In this document: positions 47,967-59,067 of the stretch, in pieces | Position numbering within the stretch: the first letter of the stretch is position 1 | Layout: each line of letters begins with the position of its first letter | Source: Synanceia verrucosa | Lineage: Eukaryota; Chordata; Actinopteri; Perciformes; Synanceiidae | Direction: 5' to 3' | Assembly (NCBI GenBank): GCA_029721515.1 | Contig: CM056562.1 | Coordinates: forward strand, 14,851,335-14,915,334 | DNA: 64,000 nucleotides | Notes under the pieces: generated by a model | Told to the model about the DNA's origin: nothing | What the model saw: the letters and a program-made list of their open reading frames with translations, nothing else | Database searches by the model: none | Made by a program: the position numbers and the translations under genes

Positions 47967-50900
47967 GTATGCTCCCACTGAGTGTGCTTCTGTGTCTGTG
48001 TTGCATAACGTTCAGTGTGAATGAGATTTTCTCACCTCAACTTCAAATTTCTCTTAGTGTCATTAATGAATAAAATTACAACAATTATTTGCATGTTGAA
48101 ATGTGCGAATTGGAGGCATGTTTTCATGTTTGTTCATGTCTGACAAAAAAAAAATTGAGTTGACTTGCTTCACTCTAATCCATTGCTCGGCCTGTCTACT
48201 CTCAGGCTTAACCACTGCTGCCAAATGCTCATGGGAATATTTGTTTGATCTGTTGCGTGCAGTTCTGTCGCTATAATTCTCCCGAGAGAAGTTGTGCTTT
48301 AGCTGTGGTGTTTCTGGCAAGATTTAGCAAAGGCAGCCGCCACCAAACAGCTCTGTATCGGACTACTGCAGTGCTATGGCTGGGAAGGTCAGTGTATTAC
48401 TGATGTTTGTGTGTCTGTGTGCTGTAGGTAGGCTATTGTGTCTGTTTATTTCATTTCTACGGGCCCTCTTCTGCAACTATGGCGAATGCTGAGGCTGCAT
48501 TTGCATCCACAGTGAATTGTTGACAAGAAGCACAAGTGATATATTTAGTAGGTCTGTTTGTGTGTTTATGACAAAGAAATGGGAACGTATTAGACTATTG
48601 TGAGGAAGGAGCTGTACTATATTACTTTCTGTGCCCCATTTATCTGGCAAGCCTATAAGTCCCACATGGGATAAGACACGCACACAAACACAGAATACAT
48701 ATGGTACACACTTGGAGGACACAGCTGGTGGAAAAGTAGAGCTTATTAAACTAACTGACAAATCTAGCTGTGCCAAAGAGAGAGAAGAGAAGGAGGGGAG
48801 GAGGTGGAGCGTCTCCAAAAACAGAGCGGTGCCACAGCCAAGACCCAGAGCCGAGTAGAGGGCCAATTATCTCTGTGCAGCAACGACCCCTCTGTCCTCC
48901 ACTGACAGGAGGAGAGCACATTCATAATAAAAACAAAGAAACTCAAATGTTAGCAACTTGATGAGTGAGCGATGAGACGCTTAATATTCTGACAGAGTAT
49001 GTTTGTGGCTGCAAAACAACATCCTCAAAGGAAATATCATGAATTTATTTTTGTTAATTAAATCCTGTGAGGTTAAAGCATAAAGACAGATCTGGTTTAA
49101 CAGTATATATAAATATCAAGACCAACCAAGTGGAGTAGGAGAACCAGGTTACTGATTAAGACAGACTGATGTTCTCTGTTGGTATGCATTACTTTGACTT
49201 GGTTGTTTTGTGTTTTACTAACCAAAAGTTCCTTGTGTTCATACATGAGTCAGTTTCCTCACAGTGACTTGTAGTGTGCCTAAAGATTAATCTGTTGTGA
49301 CAAGTCGGTCGTCAGAGAGAGGAGAAAGATAATTACTTAAAAGTGAGGACAACACAAAATGTTTAGACAGTCCCTCCTAGATGGCATTGTCGTTTTTTTT
49401 GTACAGATCAAAATAGTTGCATTCAAACCTGCTTACTTTCACACCGCCGCGTGTCTGGACAATGGATGTGCGAAGTGGGTGCGGTTTGTTGGGCAGTTGC
49501 AGAAATTGTATGCCCAGCTCCAACAACGGAAAGTTATGGGGGGTAGGAAAGTCATCATTCACCGTAAAAGTCTCACCATAAGTCTTAAAATGGATTTATA
49601 CTACTATATTTCTTACTCAACAAGCTGCGAACTCGATGAAAAGGTGATTCACGTGCACCACGCTGCACACTTTCATGAAAATAGGCATGTCAAGGAAGGG
49701 CACACAGGTTTACAAACACACTCACATGTACTGTACACTGTAGGAATATACACACCTGCGTCTCCATCTGTCTCCCTAAGTGAATAAGACATGACTCAGC
49801 CCCTCCTGGCTTTCACCTCATATGGGACACTGAATAAGCACCAACAGACCATGTGCACACACGTACACACTCGTGTCATCTGGCGCCGCAGCTAGCAATT
49901 TGTTCATAACCTTTCACACAGAGCTGTGACATTGATTATCTGACAATGCTGGAAAAAAGTGATATAAGATGAACGGTTCTCCAGAGATGAAATTCGTGGT
50001 TTTCATCTCTTTCGTCTTTTGTTGTAGTCTCCCACAGGAAGTTTTGCACATCTTTTCTCAGCACTTCATTTGAGTGTTTTGGCCCCTCTGTTCTCATGTT
50101 GATTGACATGGTGCAGTCCACTGGGAACAGCAGAAAAAGGTTTTGGCAGAGTGAATGGTACCCAGAGTAAAATGTCGTCATTGCCTTGAGGTTTGTGTGT
50201 TTGTGTGTAGGTGAAAGTGTTTGTCACAGAACAGAGAAAGTAGGTCATAAAGGTGCTCCCAGATGAAAGGGAGTGCACTTTATCTGTTTTTCTCCCCTAT
50301 TTTTCACCCTGGCTCTCTCACGCTCTGTGCAGTTTTCAACCTGCGCAAAGAGCAAGAGATAACAAAATGGTTTTTTTTTCTCGCCTTTTATTCTCCTCTA
50401 ATGCTATATTTGCACTGTCAGTTCTTTCAATTTACACTTTCAGCGCTTCTTCAAACTCCAAGAAAGAGCGTCTGTTTCCCTGTGCTGCTCCATGTGTATA
50501 TTTAGCAATGTTTCCCAAAGCACCTCCACACAGAGCAGGGGGAGAAGTGAGGAGGAGCAGAGAGAAAGCAAAACAGAAGGAGAGGAAGATTAACACAGCT
50601 AATTAGGAGTCTATTGTTAGGTGCATGAGCAAGATGAAGCCACCCAAACACAAAATATTCTGCGATACAGGCACACAGTCAGGCGGGGGATAAACAGGCT
50701 TACATGCAGCATGTGGGCACACAAACGCTCGACAATTGGGTCGTATGCAAATCAGTCTCAATAGATGTGTGAGGTGCAACAGGTAGAGACAGCGAGGGGC
50801 AAAATACAGAGAGGAATATTGAAATGAGCGAAGGCAGGAATCTAGAAATCAAAAATGAAGAAACGGAAAGGTTGATGACTTCCAGTGGAGATAGAAGATG

Positions 50901-51638
50901 GAGGAAAACAGTGAGTCAGAGATGCCGTTTATTGTTTAAAGTGGTTTAGTAGAGTGGCAGCTGTAATGAGCTGACAATGATTCAGATGTCAGTCACCCCC
51001 ACACACTGCAGACTGTTTAAAACTTTCCCCGCACTGTCACTAAATCCCTCGCGTAACATCAGTGTTGAGTGACGGGATTTGCCGCCTTTCAAAAAGATGC
51101 ATCTTTGTGTTTCAGTCCCATCTCTTTACTTTTCAGTGTGTTTTGACAGGTGAGACCACTGCAGTCTGCCAGAGGATCAGCTCAGCCTCTTTGTCCTAAC
51201 TAAAAGAAAAACAAACAAAAAAAACATGCAGTCGTGGGATACTGACTCACTGCGGCTGATTTTCCTCATCCTGGTACAACAAGATTTGGGTAGAACAAGA
51301 TCTCAGCAGCGCTGCCCATGGGAGGGAAGAAGCAGACAAAGTAGGTGAGGGTGGAAGTGGAGGGAAAGAACAATAGGATGAGTAGTGAAAGAGACAAGAG
51401 GAGGAGCAGAAAGTACACATTAGAGAGGAGGTGGAATAGAACAAGGAGAGATGGTAATGAGGAAGCAGGGGAGAAGGATGATGGCACGAGGGGAGAAAAA
51501 CCTTTCTGTTAGAGGAGAGGAGACACATCCTCACTGGTGTTGTGTCCATGGTGCCATGACACAATCATAAATAAAGATCATGTAATAAATATAGACACAC
51601 TGTTTTTAATACTTGACATACCACCTTTGGTGATCACT

Positions 51639-51869
51639 GCTTATCCTGTATTCAGACTGGCAGGGGTGGAGCTGATCCCAGCTGACATTGGATAAAGACA
51701 GGGTACAAACTGGACAGACCACCAGACCAGAACAGGGCCACTTCAGAGCCACCAGTTAAAATAAACTGCATATGTCTTTACAGGCTATCACAAAGAGAAC
51801 ATGCAAACACCACACAGGAGGACCCAGGTCAGATTCAAACCTGCGACCTCTAACACTACACCAACCATA
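51639..51869 (-). mobile_element. Diverged tRNA-derived SINE, minus strand
   Basis: Read on the minus strand, it shows an A-box-like TTGGTGTAGTGTTAGAGG, a B-box-like GGTTTGAATCTGACC, then GTTTGCATGTTCTC, CTGTCCAGTTTGTACCC and CAGCTGGGATCAGCTCC, ending ACAGGATAAGC. This is the same block order as the SINEs at 7.7, 8.1, 12.7 and 35.9 kb, but far more diverged and without the (GGAT)n tail, so it is an older copy or related subfamily. Confidence 0.7.
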
Positions 51870-52020
51870 CATTCACAGCCAAGCAAATGTAGCCTTCCTC
51901 CTCCTTTGGCAGCATGAGACTATGTTTCATGCAGTAATCTGTATGAAATGAGAAGAAAAACGGGGGGGTATGCTAAAGTACAGAGCAAGACAACATGATC
52001 ACAGCAGGGACAGACATGGG

Positions 52021-52070
52021 GAGAGGAGGCGAGGAGGTGAAGGAGGAGGAGGAGGAGGAGGAGGAGAGGG
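52021..52070 (+). repeat. (GGA)n purine-rich repeat
   Basis: About a dozen GGA/GAG triplets, near-pure purine on the plus strand, which give spurious poly-Gly/Glu and poly-Pro frames. Confidence 0.9.
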
Positions 52071-52140
52071 TGGCGAGGGCCTGCCAATACAGTTAAATAT
52101 TTCATCCCACAACACAGAGAGAGTCACTGAGACTGGTGCC

Positions 52141-52270
52141 CAGAGGGGGAAGGGAGGAGGCAGAGAGGAAGAGCCAAAGAGAAAGGCTGAGAGTGAAAAA
52201 AGACAAAAAGCCAGAGAAGAAAGAAAAGAGAGAAGAAAAGAGGAAGAGAGAGATGGGACAGCAGAGAGAC
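52141..52270 (+). repeat. Purine-rich tract with a 41-base pure purine core
   Basis: Strong purine asymmetry, with an uninterrupted purine run at 52213-52253. Such tracts can form intramolecular triplexes and pause polymerase. Confidence 0.8.
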
Positions 52271-52340
52271 AAAGCTGGGCCTGGGAGGTAAAGGTGTCCT
52301 TAACTCTCACATCCACTGTCTGTGATGCTAACCAGGGCTG

Positions 52341-52392
52341 ACACATACACACACATACACACACACACACACACAGACGCACACACACACTT
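52341..52392. repeat. Interrupted (CA)n microsatellite
   Basis: CA units with two CATA interruptions and a GACG break. Confidence 0.85.
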
Positions 52393-53021
52393 AGATATGG
52401 TGTTGCAGACACTTTTCTATTATTGTCTAATATCTTGCAGAGACTGAGATCTGAACCAGAGAGAGAGCTGGTGTGAAAAGAAAGAAAGAAAGAACGAAAA
52501 AAGAAAGAAGACTTGGATGAACGGATAGCGAGAGGGTGGTCAACATGAGCAGCAAGAAGCAGACAGAAACTGTTAAAGGTTGCACTGAAAGTATTTAATT
52601 CATACAGTGAATATTAACTTATGGATATTAATGAGGCTGTGAATACATTTCTGGATGTTTGGATTTACTTCAATTCAGCCACAAGCGTTTTAGTGAGGTC
52701 AGGGCTGATGCTGGAGGATAGAGTGAGGTCCAGCTCCCAATCTGTCCTCGTTCAACCCAAAAGTGTTGGACAGAGTTTAGGCTGGCTCTTTGTATTTAAT
52801 GCTGAGGCATTTTCATTTCCTTTCACTGGAACTACAAGTAGTTTGGGCTAAACCATGAAAAACACTTAAGTATGTAGACAAATACTTATGTTCTCCGATA
52901 TCCCTCTGCTCTATCCATTTCAGCCGCTGCTGGTAGTTGTGTAGTTGTGTTTTTGTTTGTAGTTTTTTCATCCAGCAGTTTCTGTTGGATTATATCTAAG
53001 TCTGAATGCCTCCAAGCTATA

Positions 53022-53440
53022 TTGACTCTTTGAGTGCCATTGATGTAACACGACATCAAAGTGTCTTTTCTGCAGCGGCTCGCTGATCGCGGTCTCCCAC
53101 AGCCTTTGAGTAATTTTGGGGCTTCTGGAGATATGTTTGGGACGTAACGAGTTAATATATGCCACAGAGATCAAAGCAGGAAGTGGAGACGATTGCGTTT
53201 AGAGAGCTAAACAAACGGATTCTGAACACAAAGTGGCCCCTACTCTACCGCTAATAAAACAGCAACAGAGCAAATGTTTTTTTTTTCATGATGAAATAGA
53301 GAGTTCCTGCTTTCATTTGAGCTACTCTGTGTTTACAGAGACAAAATATTCTGTGGGTCTTGAAATATGACTCAAAATGGGCAAAAACGCTGGCACAAGG
53401 CACTTCCTGTTTTAAAAACAGCTCACACTCAAAGAGTTAA
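53022..53440. mobile_element. piggyBac-like MITE with 15-bp terminal inverted repeats
   Basis: The left end TTGACTCTTTGAGTG (53022-53036) and the right end CACTCAAAGAGTTAA (53426-53440) are inverted repeats matching at 14 of 15 positions. The outermost tetranucleotide is TTAA on the right and TTGA on the left, consistent with a TTAA target duplication in which one copy has mutated. That is the signature of piggyBac-type transposons. The 419-bp element has no transposase frame. A subterminal 6-bp hairpin (TGATGT...ACATCA) lies near the left end. Confidence 0.75.
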
Positions 53441-54124
53441 GTATTTGAATAGTTTACTGTTATTTTTTTATATAAAGATGTAGCCTATGAATCATGTTTA
53501 AATCTCAAAATAGCCCATAAGACAGAAATGAGGAAAAACTGTATAACATTACTCCTATTCAACGCTGATTATTATTACTTATTCTCAAACGGACATCACT
53601 GTTGCAAGCACTGTCCCGGGTGCTGAAAGGAGGCAGATGCAGAATATTTCTCGCCCTAGTTTCGAAGCCCAAAAGGTGGCATTCAGGACAGTCTTTATTT
53701 CTCACATTTTGTGCCTGTTGAGGGCAACATTCACAGGCAAATACCATGATTCCACCAATCATCACTGGCAATTTTGGATGATTTCTTAAAACGACTGGAT
53801 TGGTGTCATCTTTCCTGACATGCAGCACAGGATATTTTAGTTTTTGCTTGAGTTTAGCTCATTTTTTTTCTACGCTGATGGGCAGAAACAAACAGAAAAA
53901 GCTCAAGAGAAGTATATACTTGAAACGTGTGTGTTCATGTCTCGCGTATTCACGTGTTTGTAGGTTTTGTCAATCAGGCAGTTGGTCTTTTTGTTTGTGT
54001 TGCCTCCCTCCCATGGGGAACAACTCCCCCTCATCATTAGTAATGAACCAGCAGTGGTGAAAGGGCCAAGCCACAGTCCCAGCCCAGAGAGACAGATGAA
54101 TATTTGATCAGTCATCTCTTTGCT

Positions 54125-54149
54125 TGTGTGTGTGTGTGTGTGTGTGTGT
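54125..54149. repeat. (TG)n microsatellite
   Basis: About 12 TG units, some 240 bases before zmat4 exon 4. Confidence 0.88.
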
Positions 54150-54186
54150 AAAACAAAGCCCATGAGGTCGGTGCAGAGTGTACAAC

Positions 54187-54386
54187 TTTCCATTTCTCAT
54201 CTTCTCTCCTTTTCTCACCTTCACCCCTCACTGCCTATCTTTTCACATCATTCTTTTCTCCTCCACAACTTTCTTTTTCTTCTCACCCCCCTCACCCTCT
54301 CCCTCTCCTCCCCTGTGGTTCATTTCTGTCTCATAACACCTCTCTCTCTGCACCACTCTCTTTCACCATCTCCTCTCCTCCTGTAG
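54187..54386 (+). promoter_or_regulatory. zmat4: Unusually long pyrimidine-rich tract and acceptor of zmat4 exon 4
   Basis: About 200 bases strongly dominated by C and T (many TTCTC, CTCTC and TTTTCT motifs) precede the acceptor CTGTAG at 54381-54386. Ordinary tracts are 15-40 bases. Motifs of this kind are PTB-binding sites; involvement in regulated inclusion of exon 4 is an inference. Confidence 0.6.
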
Positions 54387-54564
54387 GACTGTGCCGAGAC
54401 AGAGGTGGACAGAAACAAGTGCTGTACATTGTGTAATATGTTCTTCACTTCCGCCATTGTGGCCCAGTCGCACTACCAGGGAAAAACCCATGCCAAGAGA
54501 GTCCGTCTGGTGCTGGGGGAGCCGCCCAACCTACCTACAGCCATGACCAGCCCGACAAACACAG
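54387..54564 (+). CDS. zmat4: zmat4 coding exon 4 (zinc finger 2)
   Basis: The exon is 178 bases: 59 codons in phase 0 plus one base of a split codon before the donor ACAG|GTATCT. From the ATG at 44975, finger 2 is Cys79-x2-Cys82-x12-His95-x5-His101, in CCTLCNMFFTSAIVAQSH and YQGKTHAKRVRL, matching the matrin-type pattern including the GKxHAKR helix end. It begins DCAETEVDRNK, replacing the SDADMVDKNK seen in mammals, and ends in a Pro/Thr-rich linker (GEPPNLPTAMTSPTNT). Because 178 is not a multiple of three, skipping it would shift the frame into exon 5. The open frame continues 107 bases past the donor, only as intron read-through. Confidence 0.95.
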
Positions 54565-56720
54565 GTATCTCACACCTCTTACCTGATTTGTGTTTGATTT
54601 TAGCAAAAACATCCGAACATGCACGATTACCACGAATCTCACAGAAACACAACTTGAGCTGCAGCGCTTAATGAGTGCCGGGTGAGTTTTGGGAGACAAA
54701 GACAGTATTAATCTGAGCCAGCCTGTCAGACCTGAAGGTGAAACTTGACACGTGTAATCTATAAAACAAAGGACTATAAACTGGTGCTTTGGTGATCAAT
54801 CAGCCCTTTCAGTACTACATGATCAATGCCTCTATTGGATTCCAATCATGGTGTTTGCACACAGAGCCTGTCCTCCCTCAAGACCTATGTAATTAACGTG
54901 GTTGAAAAAAAAACACACCCTCAGCTCTGCTCGTACACGCCCATAATCTGTAATCCATATATTTAGTATTTATTTAGTATTTACAACACGTGTCACTGGG
55001 CGGAGAATTATTTTTAGATCAAAGTGTACATTTTTATCAGAAGAGGATTTGGAAAGCTTCAGTTTCGCTTCAGTGAAAACGACCAGGCTGATATCAGAGG
55101 GAAATGTCTGTAATGCTAACACGCCAGAGGCCCAGACTTTGAAGGTGAGGCGCACAGGCATCCTTCCATTTATAAAGGTCTTAGGATTAGTAAAAAATCT
55201 CCTTAACAAACCCAAATTTATATTTTTACTAATGCTGCTTATTGTTTAAGATTTTTTTCGGGAGCGTGAGTGCTGATGAGTCGTCTCCAGGGGATCTTTC
55301 TGCAATGTGATTCAAAGTGAGAAATTCACTGAGCTATATGCTCTCGATCGCTACATAATTGAGTGTCCTAATCTCGCCACCTTCTGCTAAACTTTGGCCT
55401 ACTTTTGGAAAAGTGTCACTTCCGTGCAGGCGTTACTGTAGAGTTTCCGTTTTGTGACAGTGGAACTGGAGGAAAAGAAACACAAGAACGAGAGCAAAAA
55501 GAGTGGAAGAGTGACCTGGGAGGGACGAGGAGTATTTCAGGAGAGATTAAAGTCAGAAGCCTTCATGATTGCTCTGAGATGAGCGCTCTACACAAGATGC
55601 ACAGCCAAGTTGACAGGCTTGTGCGCACAGAAACGCACATGAGCAAAGATGACTGATGCATACGAGACATTCACTTACATCTCAGGACACTTGGACACAA
55701 ACCACAGTGAGGTGAGAGAAAGCTATGCGTGCTGGTGAAGCCCTTGAGAGACCGTACCTTTGCTCCCTCCCCCTCCACAGACCACACAACACACTCCAAA
55801 CCACCTCCTCCTCCTGCGCACTCACACTATCATGCACACTTTCCTGTGCCCCACTTCATGAAAAACACTTATTTCTGCTCCACTGGGCAGAGATCACAGT
55901 CATGGGAAATGAAAAAGGGTGGGAAAACATGGAGGGATGGAGGGGGGAAAAAAAACACACCCGAGGACTCTGTCCCTGCTGTTCCACTGGGCTGTCAGAG
56001 CTCAGGAGCTTCACTCATGCACACAAACACACAGCAATGCTGTGCCGTGGACTTTTAGGACAGCCTCGTCTTTGAGCCCAATGGCAGGGAAATTAAATGA
56101 TGGCAAAAGAGTTCCATGGTTGAGTTCTGTAAGCGAGATGATGGTGTGATGGAGGCAAGAGAAAAGGAATGTGAGTGGGTGTGGTTGGTGAGATGAGACG
56201 GAGACGCAACCATAGATACAGTAACTATGTGAACAGAGCCCGGAGACACATCAAGGTATGAGCAACCAATCAGCACACAGGGCTGGAGTCAAGTCAACAC
56301 AGACATGCACGCAGATACACAAAAAACACAGTATCGAACACACCTCACACACAGTGGTCAGCATGCTCTTCATCTGCTATCAGTGAGCCGATGGTTGTTG
56401 TGAAAGTGGCATGACTCACTTGGGCTTAGAAGCGTGCGTGAGTGGGCTTTTGTCCATGATAGAAAATGCTAAAACATGCCGTATTGTGGCTGCGTAGTCA
56501 AGGCCGTTATAACTCTGAAGTCACTGACACATTGCACATGGCGGATCGGCACATTTGGACGTGCCATCTGGCATTATGAGCTTTCGCACACAGTTTGGCT
56601 GAAAACCTAACACCCCCTCACTGTGATCAAATAAACAGTTCGAGCAGAGATGATTTCTTTTGGTACTGTACCTTATAGACACACAAGCAGCCCACTCTGG
56701 AGCTTCATAGATTCATCCAT

Positions 56721-56769
56721 GCACACACGCACGCACACATGCACGCACGCACACACACACACACACACA
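56721..56769. repeat. Compound (CA)n/(GCAC)n microsatellite
   Basis: CA units interspersed with GCAC units, structurally like the array at 5.4 kb. Confidence 0.85.
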
Positions 56770-56990
56770 TTTTCTCAACCGTGGATTGTATACTCAATCC
56801 ACCACCAAACACCCACATGCACACACAGACACACGTGCGCCGCCTCACGCACATTCACTGTCCTCGCTGTGTGAGCCACAGCCACGTCCTGTGGACAAGT
56901 CAGCGCCTGTTGGCTATTAATGGGCAATCACCATGGTAACCAGTGTCGTGTCACGAGTAGCAGGTCACCTGGAAGTCTGCCTTTTTTCCT

Positions 56991-57077
56991 AGAGTAGAGG
57001 AGAGGAGAGGAGAGGAGGAGAGAATAGGAGAGGAGAATAGGGAAAGGGAAAGGAAAAGAAAAGAGAAAAGAGAACAG
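56991..57077 (+). repeat. Purine-rich GAGGA/GGAAA tract
   Basis: AGAGG repeats pass into GGGAAA and AAAAG units, with three interrupting T residues and a pure purine run at 57039-57074. It lies about 250 bases before exon 5 on the coding strand. Confidence 0.85.
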
Positions 57078-57325
57078 ACCCTTGTCTGTGCTCCACAGAT
57101 GTTTGCTCTCAGTCTCGATCAGTACCATCCAAACTTTTCACATGAACAAGGTGTTTATCTGTCTGTGGGAAGACTATGCATCTGTGCAAATTCAAATGCA
57201 TTACATTTTATTACTTAATGTAATATTTTCATTGATGTAATTTTTGCCTTGAAGCTCCATTTGCATTTGATTTGATGATAATAAGATTCCTCATTCCCCT
57301 TCCTTCTGACTCCCCCACCCCACAG

Positions 57326-57583
57326 ACTCCTCCCCTTCCACGCCACTGCCCACAGACCCCTCTACGTGCCCCCCTCCTCCCTCTGACCTGGCTTGGCCCT
57401 TGGCGGTGGTTGGCGGGAACGGCGGGAGAGAGGCTGGGAAGTACTGCTGCCTGTGCGGAGCCTGGTTCAACAACCCACTGATGGCCCAGCAGCACTACGA
57501 GGGCAAGAAGCACCGCAGGAACGCAGCCAGAGCCCGCCTCCTGGAGCAGCTAGCGGGTAGCCTGGATGCCACGGAGAGCACAG
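57326..57583 (+). CDS. zmat4: zmat4 coding exon 5 (proline-rich linker and zinc finger 3)
   Basis: The exon follows CCCACAG, completes the split codon from exon 4 (G|AC, Asp126), encodes 85 further residues and ends with one base of the next codon at ACAG|GTCAGC. Residues 127-163 are a Ser/Pro/Gly-rich linker, and AGKYCCLCGAWFNNPL begins finger 3: Cys166-x2-Cys169-x12-His182-x5-His188 (QQHYEGKKHRRNAARARLL). NNPLMAQQHY and GKKH with the following AAR-ALLEQL match vertebrate ZMAT4 finger 3 strongly. The linker is the least conserved part compared with mammals. The frame stays open to 57771 only as read-through. The codon after ESTG should continue in a sixth exon carrying finger 4 and the stop, not found in this window. 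Confidence 0.95.
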
Positions 57584-57916
57584 GTCAGCCTCTTGGCCCC
57601 GAGCCAGACACAAGTGACAAGCGAAGGGCAGCGGGGGTGTTACGACTTTGTCCGAGGAAACACGATCAGGGAGGGATCACATTCAAGATCTGTGGCAGTG
57701 AGGGTGAACTGCTGAAATGTTCATATGCCTTTCAATGTGGTGTACATTACATTTCACAGATATTACTCTGAGGTAAGCCACACCAGTTATTCACAGATAA
57801 AATTAGAACCATCAGCCAGTTACAGTAAACATCACCTTATTCAGATTCACCTCGTTTCGCTTGGCTAAAGCCCCTCTATTGTCCCTCACAGACACAGTAA
57901 AGAAGTTAAATCTGGA

Positions 57917-57948
57917 TCTGCATCTAGATCTTTAAATCTAGATGCAGA
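57917..57948. repeat. 13-bp perfect inverted repeat (hairpin) in intron 5
   Basis: TCTGCATCTAGAT at 57917-57929 and its exact reverse complement ATCTAGATGCAGA at 57936-57948 flank the 6-base loop CTTTAA. It is about 330 bases downstream of the exon 5 donor. Confidence 0.9.
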
Positions 57949-59017
57949 ACTGTAAGTTTGCAGGAGGGTGATTGTAAACTTTCCTGAATGTCAGAGTCTG
58001 TCTGTGAAGTCAGCCTGTAAACAGTTGTATAATGTCATCAGTGGCTCTGAAGCTTTTCATCATCCAGATATAGCTGCCTGCAGATTTTTATTGTAAAGCC
58101 TATGTAATCTAAGTAGTTTTAGTGTAACTGTAGGAACCACTAGCTTTGCTGCTTGATCCTAACAAGGGACACTTGGGAGTAAGTCAGCATATATTAGCAT
58201 CCGTTGAAGCAGCTCTCATTGCTATTTACTCCTTAATTAAATGTAAATATAATACCAAATCATTAGAGTACACTCTAAAAGTAGCTAAGGTAAAAAATCT
58301 TAAGGATTGCACCCTAAGCCAATAAATCCATCATCCTATGCTAATAATTGTCTCTCTCTAATTATCCGTGTGTCTCAGCCCAGCTGAAATGTTGACATGT
58401 TATCCATCATCTCTTTGCCCATCTAACCTTTCCATGTCAGTTGTTTGGGGTCACAGCCCCCTCATATTACAGCATAGCGTTCACACGTCTTAGTGCTAGC
58501 ATGGCAATGTGTTAAACTGTCAAAAAAAGTAATTGGACCTCTCTTGGCATGCTGCATATAGCACATACTTAGGAGAAAATAAGTAGAAGCTCCTCTGCAG
58601 ATGCTGCTACATGACAGAGTCCTACGTAGCACAGAGAGCAGGAACTTAAGTAAACAGAAGTGATTTCTTTAATGACATTATCAATTGGCAAAAACGAGAT
58701 CAAATTAGTTATCATTGCAAGTCTTGGCTTTTAATTAGTATTCTGTCTTTCTCTCTCCATTAATTCCTCCCCTCTCCCACACAAACACTTCCATGAACAA
58801 ATGTAGCAGTAAGAGGATTCACATGCTCATACACACATTTCCGCCAGAAGGGTATTATAATGAAATTATTAATAGTCTTTGGCACAGAAGCGCTTTTCCC
58901 TTTCTGGTTCCTATATCGTCCAACATCATCCTACAGCGGCACGCAGCCCAACATCCAACATTAGCGGTACACGACACATCCACTGCACACAAATCCAAGT
59001 TTGATGCAGTCGTACCA

Positions 59018-59020
<3 letters not shown>

Positions 59021-59064
<44 letters not shown>
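59021..59064. repeat. (CA)n microsatellite
   Basis: About 21 CA units after a CCACACC interruption. Confidence 0.93.

Positions 59065-59067
<3 letters not shown>

Larger units (their letters stand above)
47967..54386 (+). other. zmat4: zmat4 intron 3 (6.4 kb)
   Basis: It runs from GTATGC to a TGTAG acceptor behind a long pyrimidine-rich tract. It contains an old SINE (51.64-51.87 kb), purine-rich tracts (52.0-52.26 kb), CA/TG runs (52341-52392, 54125-54149) and a piggyBac-like MITE (53.02-53.44 kb). A 142-codon frame at 49359-49787 has no domain or splice context and is judged chance. Confidence 0.85.
54565..57325 (+). other. zmat4: zmat4 intron 4 (2.8 kb)
   Basis: GTATCT donor, CCCACAG acceptor after a C/T-rich tract. 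It contains a CA/GCAC microsatellite at 56721-56769 and a purine-rich stretch at 56991-57077. The open frames of around 100 codons near 55.7-56.1 kb lack domains. Confidence 0.85.

Noticed and set aside
49359..49787. 142-codon plus-strand open frame in zmat4 intron 3
   Set aside because: No recognisable domain, no splice context, low-complexity His-rich end, and it lies within an intron.
57584..57771. Extension of zmat4 exon 5 to a stop at 57769-57771
   Set aside because: ACAG|GTCAGC is a good donor at the expected place, and the extra residues do not resemble any ZMAT4. A retained-intron isoform would end there but is not supported.
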